From IMG/VR virus record IMGVR_UViG_3300008262_000126, positions 1 through 64,000 of that record: 64,000 nt of DNA. One strand, 5' to 3'. The notes beneath the pieces are model-generated. The model had not been told where the DNA came from and did no database searches. It saw nothing but the letters and a program-made list of their open reading frames with translations. Position 1 is the stretch's first letter, and every line of letters begins with the position of its first letter. Shown piece after piece: positions 1 through 5,835 of this stretch. A program made the translations under genes and the position numbers. The stretch is from a virus.

Positions 1-378
1 CAGTACGCTCTTCCCTGAGGCCACGAGGTCCTCGATCAGGGAGATCGTACCAGTGATGGCTCGCCCGAAGCGGCAGGTGAGACCCACAACCTTGCCAGAA
101 CGGCTGCGGATAGCGGAAATGCGGTGAAGCATGCGAGGCAAGCCTGCACGGTTGTCTTCACCGAACTTCAATTGCTTGATCGACTCGTCCAGATCCTCCT
201 CGGTGACCTCTTGATCCCCAAGGAGGAACGTTGCGGTGCGGTAACGAGCTTCGGGAACGCGGCCTAAGTCCAAGACAACCTCGAAAAGATCATTAATAGA
301 CTCTCTTCTGGTGTGGAGCTGGTACACAACCCATCGAGGAAGAATACCAAGAAATGCCGGAATATCTTGATTACTCAT
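1..378 (-). CDS. Ycf45/SpoIIIAA-like AAA ATPase, N-terminal part (cut by window edge)
   Basis: Only the first 126 codons are inside the window. I read them by hand on the minus strand from ATG at 376-378, which has a GGAGAG ribosome site. The protein begins MSNQDIPAFLGILPRW and carries the family signature GRVPEARY, then GEDNRAGLPRMLHRISAIRS, then VGLTCRFGRAITGTI. It stops at ASGKSVL, just where the Walker A loop of this family follows. Relatives are the plastid Ycf45 and cyanobacterial R3H-domain ATPases and, more remotely, SpoIIIAA. Their biochemical role is poorly known, and a single-strand nucleic-acid-binding R3H domain is usual at the C-terminus. The start overlaps the stop of the preceding small gene by 8 bases. 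Confident in the family, not in the function. Confidence 0.8.
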   Translation of the reverse strand, partial: MSNQDIPAFLGILPRWVVYQLHTRRESINDLFEVVLDLGRVPEARYRTATFLLGDQEVTEEDLDESIKQLKFGEDNRAGLPRMLHRISAIRSRSGKVVGLTCRFGRAITGTISLIEDLVASGKSVL

Positions 379-481
379 CAGTCGGCTCTCCGCGTTCGGA
401 GAGTGTGAGCATATACCATGCGCTAGAAACAACAAGAACAATAAAAATGCCACTAACTGCTAAACCAAAAACATGTTCCAT
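371..481 (-). CDS. 36-residue single-span membrane protein
   Basis: A short gene starting at ATG 479-481, preceded by AGGAG with about 8 bases spacing. The product begins MEHVFGLAVSGIFIVLVVSS. It has one hydrophobic stretch of roughly 20 residues and a charged tail (LSERGEPTDE). An in-frame longer version starting at 562 exists with a weaker AGGA site, but it would read through a hairpin and an extended -10 box at 517-545. I therefore prefer the short form. It overlaps the downstream ATPase gene by 8 bases (ATGAGTAA), suggesting translational coupling. The function is unknown. Confidence 0.5.
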   Translation of the reverse strand: MEHVFGLAVSGIFIVLVVSSAWYMLTLSERGEPTDE

Positions 482-516
482 AGACAGACTCCTAAGCTTC
501 GTAAAAATTTTGGGCC

Positions 517-545
517 GCCACTCAGTGGCTTCCTGTATTGTATCA
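517..545 (-). promoter_or_regulatory. Extended -10 promoter followed by a start-site hairpin
   Basis: On the minus strand TGA TACAAT (537-545) resembles an extended -10 element, without a recognisable -35. Immediately downstream lies the hairpin GCCAC-TGA-GTGGC (517-529), then the AGGAG site and ATG of the 36-residue gene. The same order (-10, hairpin, ribosome site, start) recurs elsewhere in the window. Confidence 0.4.
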
Positions 546-548
546 TAT

Positions 549-884
549 CTATTCGAATTCATCGTCTAATCCTGTCGTACAGAGCTTCTTGTAGAAGTTG
601 AGGCATTGGCGAGCGGCTGCCAGATCTTTCGTGTCTGTGCGGCTGATGAGGAGATTGTAGTCGTCCATGCGTGTGGCGCTCAGCTCGATTGTGTAGGAAT
701 CTTCCTTGTCTTCTTGAGGCAGAATGAAATTCTGAATCTCGCCGTCATGATGCCAAAAGACTAACTCAAGGTTTCGAGGAATAAACCCGTACATGAGCTT
801 GTATCGCTCAAGCTGTGTCGATCCGAAGAGGAGAGGTGAGTCGATAGGACTCACCTGTACCCACTCCAACGTGTAGTCACTCAT
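549..884 (-). CDS. Hypothetical protein, 111 residues
   Basis: I do not recognise this family. The protein begins MSDYTLEWVQVSPIDSPLLF and is soluble, mixed alpha/beta by composition, with no membrane segment. The start at 884 has GGAG ten bases upstream and overlaps the stop of the preceding gene (877) by 8 bases. It therefore belongs to a tightly packed leftward unit of small genes from 1,975 down to 371. Such units in phages often hold early host-interaction proteins, but nothing in this sequence shows that directly. Confidence 0.7.
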   Translation of the reverse strand: MSDYTLEWVQVSPIDSPLLFGSTQLERYKLMYGFIPRNLELVFWHHDGEIQNFILPQEDKEDSYTIELSATRMDDYNLLISRTDTKDLAAARQCLNFYKKLCTTGLDDEFE

Positions 885-1311
885 GGTTTACAAGCTCCTT
901 CTCAGGTGTCCAGCGGTACCAGACCACAATATTTTCACCGAACGCTGCACCTTCGTATGCAGTGTTGATTGGTTCCTTGTGTTCGCACATACCGATTCGG
1001 TGAAGAGCTTGAGCATTGTTCTCGCACTCAGGCAAAACCATTCCGTCAATGCTTGAGCGATTTTCCTCGTCCCACCAGAACACGCAATACTTGTAGTCAC
1101 GAGCAACCTCGGGGTTCGAGCAGAGCACCAGCGCCAAATGTTGCTTGTGCTTGTGACCGACGCACCACACCTTGACCACACCAAACATGCGAAAAACGGT
1201 CTCAGTGCGAACGGTTTCCTCGAGAAACGTAAAAATGCTCGAAGGTGCCTGATCGTAAAAACCCCATGCTACCCACGCACCCTTGTCTCGAACTGAAGAA
1301 TAGTATGTCAT
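877..1311 (-). CDS. Hypothetical protein, 144 residues
   Basis: Unrecognised soluble protein beginning MTYYSSVRDKGAWVAWGFYD. It is rich in aromatic residues (several Trp and Tyr) and has four Cys and several His (for example VWCVGHKHKQH, MCEHKEP), so metal binding is possible but no standard zinc motif is clear. The ribosome site is a GAGGAACAGG stretch just before ATG. The start overlaps the end of the upstream gene by 4 bases and its end overlaps the next gene by 8, so it is one cistron of a coupled leftward unit. Confidence 0.7.
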   Translation of the reverse strand: MTYYSSVRDKGAWVAWGFYDQAPSSIFTFLEETVRTETVFRMFGVVKVWCVGHKHKQHLALVLCSNPEVARDYKYCVFWWDEENRSSIDGMVLPECENNAQALHRIGMCEHKEPINTAYEGAAFGENIVVWYRWTPEKELVNHE

Positions 1312-1715
1312 TCCTGTTCCTCTTCTACTTCTTCCAAATCTTCTGCAACATCAGCGCCCGTTTCCGCAAACACCTGATGATACTGCGGATATGTTTCTAC
1401 CGACTCTGCTCCGTCGTACTCGTGAATACGGAAAGGAGCGTTCAGCGGTATCCAAGCGACTTCTAACGGCTGGAGAAAAAAAGTACTGGGTTCTGGAAAG
1501 TACTGACGAATGGCGTCATAAAACTCTGCGGAGCGTTCCAAACCCTTCTGGCTGCGCTTACGAGTCTTATCGTCCTTAAGGATTTGCTCGACAACTTCAT
1601 AACTATAAAGCATCTGCAAAGCCAGGTCGCCACTTTTCCAGGTGGACCATCCAGCACCAAAGCCGGGGCTGTATACTACAGCCACTTTGCCCTTCTTGAT
1701 GTACTTGCGGATCAT
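1308..1715 (-). CDS. Conserved phage hypothetical protein with acidic tail, 135 residues
   Basis: The start chosen is ATG 1713-1715 (MIRKYIKKGKVAVVYSPGFG) because GGAGG lies just upstream. An in-frame upstream ATG would overlap the preceding gene and lacks a comparable site. The motif SPGFGAGWSTW near the N-terminus and the segment FRIHEYDGAESVET near residue 100 resemble a widespread phage protein of unknown function that I recall from several tailed phages. The last 15 residues are almost all Glu/Asp, as in DNA mimics or protein-binding tails, which is only a composition remark. It is co-directional with its neighbours and overlaps the next gene by 4 bases. Confidence 0.7.
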   Translation of the reverse strand: MIRKYIKKGKVAVVYSPGFGAGWSTWKSGDLALQMLYSYEVVEQILKDDKTRKRSQKGLERSAEFYDAIRQYFPEPSTFFLQPLEVAWIPLNAPFRIHEYDGAESVETYPQYHQVFAETGADVAEDLEEVEEEQE

Positions 1716-1735
1716 GCAGACCTCCTTCAGTAAAT

Positions 1736-1975
1736 CTAGACGTTCCACTCAATATCGCGCATTGCCGAGGCTAATGTAGTCGTGAAGTACATGTACTCGT
1801 TCTGTACCTCGTCCAGCGTAGCAAACGTACCGATGCTCATCAATATCTGAACTGATGACGCATCGACCATACAAAGCTCAAGCCGATTCGGCTCGTGCTC
1901 AAACAACGCAAACCCAAAAGAACAACTCTTAAAAGGAAATTCCAAACGTACCGTCCCTGCTGCTTGCTCAGTCAT
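1736..1975 (-). CDS. Hypothetical protein, 79 residues
   Basis: Unrecognised small soluble protein beginning MTEQAAGTVRLEFPFKSCSF. The start is well supported by AGGAGGT five to nine bases upstream. It has no membrane segment or nucleic-acid-binding motif that I can see. It sits 20 bases upstream of the chosen start of the 135-residue gene and 23 bases downstream of the end of the 127-residue gene, in the same leftward unit. Confidence 0.65.
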   Translation of the reverse strand: MTEQAAGTVRLEFPFKSCSFGFALFEHEPNRLELCMVDASSVQILMSIGTFATLDEVQNEYMYFTTTLASAMRDIEWNV

Positions 1976-1998
1976 GCGCTACCTCCTGCTTACTAAAA

Positions 1999-2382
1999 TT
2001 ATTTGGTTGACGTCCAAAACTCACCACGCTTGGTTTTTTCCTGCTCAACCAGCGCTGCCCACTGCTCTCCGGACATCCAATCCATGTGGCTAAATTCAAG
2101 CCGCATGTCGAGTTCCGGAATAAGCAAACCAGTGGCCACATACAGATGCTCGCTGTACACTCCTTGACGAACTAGCTCAGCTTCCTCGTTGTTGCAGGTA
2201 CTAAAAACGCCCCAAAAAGGGTAGCAGTCCTTTTCAACCGAGCCGATGTACAGGATCACACACTGCATGTCGGACACAGTGCCTCCGTCTGGTAGATAAA
2301 CCTCTACCTGCTCAGGAACACTGCCTACACACCCGTACGCATGTGGAATCTGCATAAACTCGCTATCCATTACATTCTCCAT
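1999..2382 (-). CDS. Hypothetical protein, 127 residues; start uncertain
   Basis: Unrecognised protein. The reading frame is open back to 2502, but a promoter-like pair (TTGACA, 17 bases, TATTTT) lies at 2401-2429 on the minus strand. That makes the ATG at 2382 (MENVMDSEFMQIPHAYGCVG) or the next one at 2370, which has GGAG six bases upstream, the likely start. The longer version would run over the ribosome site and first codons of the divergent plus-strand gene. The protein is acidic, mixed alpha/beta, with no membrane segment. Its last residues are Lys/Thr/Trp-rich (KTKRGEFWTSTK). Confidence 0.6.
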   Translation of the reverse strand: MENVMDSEFMQIPHAYGCVGSVPEQVEVYLPDGGTVSDMQCVILYIGSVEKDCYPFWGVFSTCNNEEAELVRQGVYSEHLYVATGLLIPELDMRLEFSHMDWMSGEQWAALVEQEKTKRGEFWTSTK

Positions 2383-2400
2383 TACTAATCCTACATCGGT

Positions 2401-2429
2401 AAAATAACGCATTTCTGAAGTCTTGTCAA
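2401..2429 (-). promoter_or_regulatory. Sigma-70-type promoter, leftward
   Basis: Minus strand TTGACA (2424-2429), a 17-base spacer and TATTTT (2401-2406). It would start transcription near 2394 and drive the leftward block of small genes ending with the Ycf45-like ATPase. It lies back to back with the plus-strand promoter at 2433-2441. Confidence 0.6.
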
Positions 2430-2432
2430 CTG

Positions 2433-2462
2433 TGTTAAAATACATTAAACCGGATTGTCCGG
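2433..2462 (+). promoter_or_regulatory. Extended -10 promoter and start-site hairpin, rightward
   Basis: TGT TAAAAT (2433-2441) looks like an extended -10. It is followed by the small hairpin CCGGA-TTG-TCCGG (2450-2462), then AAAGGAGG and the ATG at 2476. No good -35 is seen. Confidence 0.4.
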
Positions 2463-2475
2463 AAAGGAGGTCTGT

Positions 2476-2832
2476 ATGCCAGAATATCTCGAAGGTACTC
2501 AAATTGTCGTGCTGGAGCGAGTGCTGTTTATGGATGCCCCCTGGATGTCTGAGTCCATGAAACGTTCGGCGCTGGCCGGGTGGACTGGATTTCTAGAAAT
2601 ACAGAATGGGTATGGATGGTCGGAACCGCTAGTGATCGATTTAATCCCGATTACAAATGATCATGTGGTGTTTCACGATCCTCTGAGCGTGTTGAAGGTG
2701 TTTTTGTACCAGGCATCTAACCCACTTGAGATGCTTACCTACTGGGGCAACCGAGAAGCAATTCAAAGAAAATTGAAAGATTGGGGAGCACAAGACGCAT
2801 TCCTGACTACGCAAGAACATCCAACATACTAA
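2476..2832 (+). CDS. Hypothetical protein, 118 residues, lone plus-strand gene
   Basis: This is the only rightward gene in the first 14 kb. The start is fixed by AAAGGAGG six bases before ATG 2476, giving MPEYLEGTQIVVLERVLFMD. No family is recognised. It is soluble, with several Trp and a mixed hydrophobic pattern (LVIDLIPITNDHVVFHDPLS). It is bounded by its own promoter-like element and by a bidirectional terminator hairpin at 2839-2863, so it forms an independent transcription unit facing two leftward units. Such isolated reversed genes are often late acquisitions in phage genomes, which is inference. Confidence 0.65.
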   Translation: MPEYLEGTQIVVLERVLFMDAPWMSESMKRSALAGWTGFLEIQNGYGWSEPLVIDLIPITNDHVVFHDPLSVLKVFLYQASNPLEMLTYWGNREAIQRKLKDWGAQDAFLTTQEHPTY

Positions 2833-2875
2833 AAAAGAGGGTACAGTCGAAATGACTGTACCCTTATTCTTATTT
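2831..2875. terminator. Bidirectional rho-independent terminator
   Basis: A perfect 10-bp stem GGGTACAGTC (2839-2848) pairs with GACTGTACCC (2854-2863) around a 5-base loop. The plus-strand side is followed by a T-rich stretch (TTATTCTTATTT) and the minus-strand side by TCTTTTTT. It sits between two converging genes and can serve both. Confidence 0.85.
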
Positions 2876-3130
2876 CTGTGATTGCCACTCGTTCATCTTG
2901 GTCTCGAAGACAAAGCTCCAGTTCGCCATGTGATCGTGAGCTGCTTTCAAAGCCGCTTCAATAGCTTCGTATGGAGTCGGTAGCGTCTTTGTGCACTCGA
3001 TAATATACTCGTTGTCGCTTAGGTCGATATCTCCGTGAGTAATAAACCAGCGATAGCCGCCGTTAATGTCCGGAAGCACAAGAATACCAAATGGTGTCCC
3101 TGTAATGTCTTCAAAGTAGACGTTGCTCAT
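2870..3130 (-). CDS. Hypothetical protein, 86 residues
   Basis: Unrecognised small acidic protein beginning MSNVYFEDITGTPFGILVLP. The start has GGGGAG about eight bases upstream. Its second half (TPYEAIEAALKAAHDHMANW) should form an amphipathic helix. It is the last gene of the leftward unit that starts at the 4,922-4,950 promoter, and the stop lies only a few bases before the bidirectional terminator. Confidence 0.65.
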   Translation of the reverse strand: MSNVYFEDITGTPFGILVLPDINGGYRWFITHGDIDLSDNEYIIECTKTLPTPYEAIEAALKAAHDHMANWSFVFETKMNEWQSQK

Positions 3131-3152
3131 ATACTCCCCTTCTTACTGCTGA

Positions 3153-3416
3153 TTACCAAACTCGGTCAATCTGCTGTACGTAGACTTCCAAATCGTTACC
3201 TAACGATATTGTACTCCAAAAATCAGAATCGTATGAGTCCGCGTAGATCTGCCAGATGAGGGTATTTCCAGCTACGGTTGTAAAACCGACGCTTCCCATA
3301 GCGCGCTCAATCTTCAGAAGTAGTCGATTTAAATCTGTTAAAGGCTGATTCTGGAGGTTCGCCTTGACCGTGATTAACGTCTTGATCACCGAAGGGGATT
3401 GTGTATTCTTCTTCAT
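3153..3416 (-). CDS. Hypothetical protein, 87 residues, overlapping the glycosyltransferase end
   Basis: The frame opens at ATG 3416 (MKKNTQSPSVIKTLITVKAN) with a very good GGGGAGGA site, but its first 110 bases lie inside the 3' end of the glycosyltransferase gene in another frame. The apparent ribosome site also encodes the W-G-G of that enzyme, so it may be coincidence. An in-frame internal ATG at 3299 (MGSVGFTTVAGNTLIW) would leave no overlap but has a poor ribosome site. The downstream half (YADSYDSDFWSTISLG) is outside the overlap and has no other gene to explain it. No function is recognised. Confidence 0.45.
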   Translation of the reverse strand: MKKNTQSPSVIKTLITVKANLQNQPLTDLNRLLLKIERAMGSVGFTTVAGNTLIWQIYADSYDSDFWSTISLGNDLEVYVQQIDRVW

Positions 3417-4077
3417 GCGGCATTCCTCCCCATTTTGATTGATAGTACATTGTATTCTTTCGGAAGTTGTGATGGTGCATCATTTTGCGCTGAAAATCAA
3501 ACGCCGTGAGAGTAGCACTCATACGGTGGTAGTAAGATGGCTCTTCTACATAAGCAGTCGGCAGACCTAATAACTTCATGCGATAGTGGTAATCGTTGTC
3601 CTCAAAGTATGCAGGCCAAAACGCTTCGTCAAACCTGCCGACTTTGTTGAAAAGACTTGTGTGTATACCAAAGAACGAAAAAGCGTTTTGACCTTCAAAA
3701 CAAACAAATTCGTTATCTTGCATCTTCGTGACAAACCGCGAAAGCACGTCGGCGTAAAGATAAATGTCGTCGTTGGCTACAATTACGGCGTCGTATCCGT
3801 CTCTTTCCGCCTCTTCTATAAAGTAATTCCATGAGTTAGCCACACCGAAATTGTCAAGCGACGTCGACACTTTCCAGTCTTTGAATCGATCCAACTGCTC
3901 CGCAAACTGAGGAATGTCAATCGGGTCTGCAAACTTTCCCTTTTTGTATGTTTGCTCCGCAACCTCACTGATGTAAACATGCACACCGTCGACCAGTGCA
4001 GGATCCAAGCTGGGTAGATGCTCATCAATTACCCAGGTGAGTTGGTTAAGAGTCACAATACAGTACCGTATGCGCAT
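3307..4077 (-). CDS. GT2-like (GT-A fold) glycosyltransferase
   Basis: 256 residues from ATG 4077, with AAGGAGG just upstream; an in-frame GTG six bases earlier is part of that site. A nucleotide-sugar-binding N-terminus (RYCIVTLNQL) is followed by the metal-binding D-D motif in AVIVANDDIYLYADVLSR, the acceptor-site region GRFDEAFWPAYFEDNDYHYR and a C-terminal KWGGMPHEEEYTIPF typical of short phage and bacterial family 2 enzymes. It probably transfers a sugar to DNA, a virion protein or a host surface structure. The target cannot be read from sequence. It is co-directional with the transglycosylase-like gene upstream. Confidence 0.8.
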   Translation of the reverse strand: MRIRYCIVTLNQLTWVIDEHLPSLDPALVDGVHVYISEVAEQTYKKGKFADPIDIPQFAEQLDRFKDWKVSTSLDNFGVANSWNYFIEEAERDGYDAVIVANDDIYLYADVLSRFVTKMQDNEFVCFEGQNAFSFFGIHTSLFNKVGRFDEAFWPAYFEDNDYHYRMKLLGLPTAYVEEPSYYHRMSATLTAFDFQRKMMHHHNFRKNTMYYQSKWGGMPHEEEYTIPFGDQDVNHGQGEPPESAFNRFKSTTSED

Positions 4078-4090
4078 ACGCACCTCCTTG

Positions 4091-4333
4091 TTAGTAGTTA
4101 TTGTAATATTCGTCGTTACAGTGTTGAGTAATTATGCTTATTATCTCAGCATTGGTCGAAAAAACCGTAGTTACTCGCTTTTTATCCGTGTGTATGTCAG
4201 TTACTTCGGCATAATATTGCCCGTCGTCAGTAACAAACACCTCAACCCATAACTTTCCCTGACCGTACGTGTAAATGTTAGTTCCCGAGCCTGACTCGGC
4301 AGGCCCTACAAACAGATCGGAGATCATCTCCAC
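4091..4333 (-). CDS. Hypothetical protein, 80 residues
   Basis: Unrecognised small acidic protein. GTG at 4333 or ATG at 4327 could start it; an AGGGG stretch lies at usable distance from the GTG. It reads MISDLFVGPAESGSGTNIYT near the start and contains beta-strand-like alternation (LWVEVFVTDDGQYYAEV). It overlaps the end of the transglycosylase-like gene by about 10 bases and precedes the glycosyltransferase by 14 bases, so it is translated within the same leftward unit. Confidence 0.6.
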   Translation of the reverse strand: MEMISDLFVGPAESGSGTNIYTYGQGKLWVEVFVTDDGQYYAEVTDIHTDKKRVTTVFSTNAEIISIITQHCNDEYYNNY

Positions 4334-4713
4334 ACCGCCACCCCTTCATCATTGATTACCAGCCATTGCGACCAGCACGATCGACTGGATTTCCAATGCG
4401 TCCAGCCTTTACCGCCTTCCCACAGTCGCTCGAACGTATCGTACTGAACAGCGGGCGAATCGATAGCTGCGTTAGAGCGACCGGTAAGCCATAAGTAAGT
4501 GTTTTCATTAAACTGAAACGCGCCGTAATCAAACGTACCGTCTTTGTTCTGTTTGTTGCTTCGTGTTTCCCACCCCAAAGTACCGTAGTTCACGGTGTCC
4601 CCGCTTTCGCAGGTAGCCACGGCTAATGCCTCTCGACTTACGTTCAACTCTTCGACATGACACATGCCGCCGTGACAAACCAAATACAACAAAACTGTGA
4701 TCAATGTGCTCAT
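4324..4713 (-). CDS. Transglycosylase-like (lysozyme/Rpf-fold) protein with hydrophobic N-terminus
   Basis: 129 residues from ATG 4713, chosen because AAGGAAG lies upstream; a longer in-frame start is in a Lys-rich stretch. A short hydrophobic N-terminus (STLITVLLYLVCHGGMC) may act as a signal or anchor. Next comes ALAVATCESGDTVNYG, with the C-E-S-G catalytic-Glu context of resuscitation-promoting-factor and transglycosylase domains, then GTFDYGAFQFNENTYLWL matching the GxxQF region. The likely role is cutting peptidoglycan glycan strands. It is separate from the amidase endolysin 1.1 kb away, so it might be an accessory lysin or an entry factor. Its operon is driven by the 4,922-4,950 promoter. 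Confidence 0.65.
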   Translation of the reverse strand: MSTLITVLLYLVCHGGMCHVEELNVSREALAVATCESGDTVNYGTLGWETRSNKQNKDGTFDYGAFQFNENTYLWLTGRSNAAIDSPAVQYDTFERLWEGGKGWTHWKSSRSCWSQWLVINDEGVAVWR

Positions 4714-4892
4714 TTTTTCTTCCTTTTGCTTTCCTTTTTGATTTGTGCTTTCCATGCTTTAGCTTCTTCCGCAGTCAGCTGCTTAGCTCGAGAGCCGTCA
4801 GCGTTGTACACTTCTGAATGCAGGGTATACGTCTTAACCAGTGTTTCGGTACCATCTCTTGTTATGGCGATCCAGCACTTTAGATTTTCCAC
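4710..4892 (-). CDS. Hypothetical basic-tailed protein, 60 residues
   Basis: I take the GTG at 4892 as start (VENLKCWIAITRDGTETLVK) because GGAGAG lies seven bases upstream. An earlier in-frame GTG at 4913 has no ribosome site. The first part looks like two beta-strands; the C-terminus is a strongly basic helix (AKAWKAQIKKESKRKKK). No family is recognised. It is the first gene after the regulated promoter at 4,922-4,950 and overlaps the next gene by 4 bases. Confidence 0.6.
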   Translation of the reverse strand: MENLKCWIAITRDGTETLVKTYTLHSEVYNADGSRAKQLTAEEAKAWKAQIKKESKRKKK

Positions 4893-4907
4893 GTACTCTC
4901 CTTTATA

Positions 4908-4951
4908 GTTCACTGTTCAACACTATAGCACAACCGGGTTGAATGTTCAAC
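4908..4951. promoter_or_regulatory. Pair of similar 14-bp operator-like sites
   Basis: GTTCACTGTTCAAC (4908-4921) and GTTGAATGTTCAAC (4938-4951) share 11 of 14 bases and are exactly 30 bp apart, about three helical turns. The second is a perfect inverted repeat and overlaps the -35 box of the leftward promoter. The first lies around its transcription start. This is the layout of a repressor-controlled promoter. The binding protein is unknown. Confidence 0.5.
4922..4950 (-). promoter_or_regulatory. Strong leftward sigma-70 promoter
   Basis: Minus strand TTGAAC (4945-4950), a 17-base spacer ending in TGC, and TATAGT (4922-4927). It therefore combines a consensus-like -35 with an extended -10. 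It starts the unit containing the transglycosylase-like protein and the glycosyltransferase. Confidence 0.75.
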
Positions 4952-4959
4952 TACAAGCT

Positions 4960-5001
4960 AAAAATCGAGACCTGCAGCAACTTTAATTGTCTGCAGGTCT
5001 C
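4960..5001 (-). terminator. Rho-independent terminator, leftward
   Basis: An 11-bp perfect stem GAGACCTGCAG / CTGCAGGTCTC (4967-4977 with 4991-5001) with a 13-base loop. On the minus strand it is followed by CGATTTTTAG. It closes the packaging/lysis unit just after the holin-like gene and insulates the next promoter. Confidence 0.8.
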
Positions 5002-5024
5002 AAGTAGGTACTAATTACGCAAAC

Positions 5025-5477
5025 TTACTCAACCGAATCTTCTTCAAACTCCGGATCGTTAAATTGCCGAATATCGATACTCAACGAACTCGGAGATTCA
5101 GGATCAAGCAAATCTTTCGTCGTTTCTGGCGTCAGCGTCTGAAGATAGGCAGATACCTGCTCCTTAACCAACGCGAGAAGTGCCGACTGTGGATTAAGGG
5201 AGTCTTCAACGCGAAACATTTTAAATATGCTCTGGTAGACAACCTGAGAAGTAGTGAAAATCACTGAAAGAGCCGCAAGCAGCTCAGAAAAATCAAAACT
5301 GCCCGAACTCAGTAGTTTAGCCATCGGGACAATTGAAGACGCCAAGATTGAAAGACCAAAAGCAAGTACAAACTTGTACTGACTGCTCCAAGACACCTTC
5401 TTAATGTTAGAAACAAACACCGGGATAATTACGCCAATTACCAACTGATACAACGTTTCCGCAGTCAACATTCCCAT
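5025..5477 (-). CDS. Holin-like membrane protein
   Basis: 150 residues beginning MGMLTAETLYQLVIGVIIPV, with GGAGAG upstream of the ATG. Three hydrophobic segments are visible at about residues 8-23, 33-55 and 63-82. The C-terminal half is hydrophilic and acidic (SIDIRQFNDPEFEEDSVE). Size, topology and position directly after the endolysin and a coiled-coil membrane protein fit a holin, which would form membrane lesions at the end of infection. Holins share little sequence, so the call rests on context. It is the last gene before the terminator at 4,960-5,001. Confidence 0.6.
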   Translation of the reverse strand: MGMLTAETLYQLVIGVIIPVFVSNIKKVSWSSQYKFVLAFGLSILASSIVPMAKLLSSGSFDFSELLAALSVIFTTSQVVYQSIFKMFRVEDSLNPQSALLALVKEQVSAYLQTLTPETTKDLLDPESPSSLSIDIRQFNDPEFEEDSVE

Positions 5478-5502
5478 AACACTCTCCTTACTAACACGTT
5501 AG

Positions 5503-5835
5503 TTAATTAATGTTCTTACTTGACTCCAAAAGAGCTTTTACCTTCTCTTCGAGATCTTGAATACGATCCAACATACGCAGTTTTTCGTGCTCCATCTGCT
5601 GAATTTTTTGCTCCAAATCCATCTGCTTTTGCCTCTCTGCTAAGTTGTCGCTAAGTAACTCTTCGTTTTTCTTACGCAACGACTCGTTGTCTACTTCCAA
5701 GGATTCAATTCGAGAAAGAAGACTTTCCTGGAATTTTGTGTTTGTGTCTTGGCTACTTCTTCGAAACCCAATCCAGGTAATCAACAGAGTAACCAGTGCG
5801 CTTATAGCTGCCGGGATTGTGTTTTCTTCGGTCAT
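5503..5835 (-). CDS. Membrane-anchored coiled-coil protein, spanin- or holin-like
   Basis: 110 residues beginning MTEENTIPAAISALVTLLIT, with AGGAGG upstream. A single N-terminal membrane segment (about residues 8-22) is followed by a long Glu/Lys-rich coiled coil (about 35-105; ESLRKKNEELLSDNLAERQ). This is the shape of an i-spanin or of some class III holin-like proteins. It overlaps the endolysin stop by 4 bases and is followed by the holin-like gene. No lipobox-bearing partner gene was found nearby, so a two-component spanin is not proven. Confidence 0.6.
   Translation of the reverse strand: MTEENTIPAAISALVTLLITWIGFRRSSQDTNTKFQESLLSRIESLEVDNESLRKKNEELLSDNLAERQKQMDLEQKIQQMEHEKLRMLDRIQDLEEKVKALLESSKNIN

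Noticed and set aside
371-562. A 63-codon version of the small membrane protein
   Set aside because: Its first 27 codons cover an extended -10 box and a hairpin and have a weaker ribosome site than the ATG at 481.
2383-2502. Upstream extension of the 127-residue gene to 167 codons
   Set aside because: It would run over the minus-strand promoter and the start of the divergent gene.
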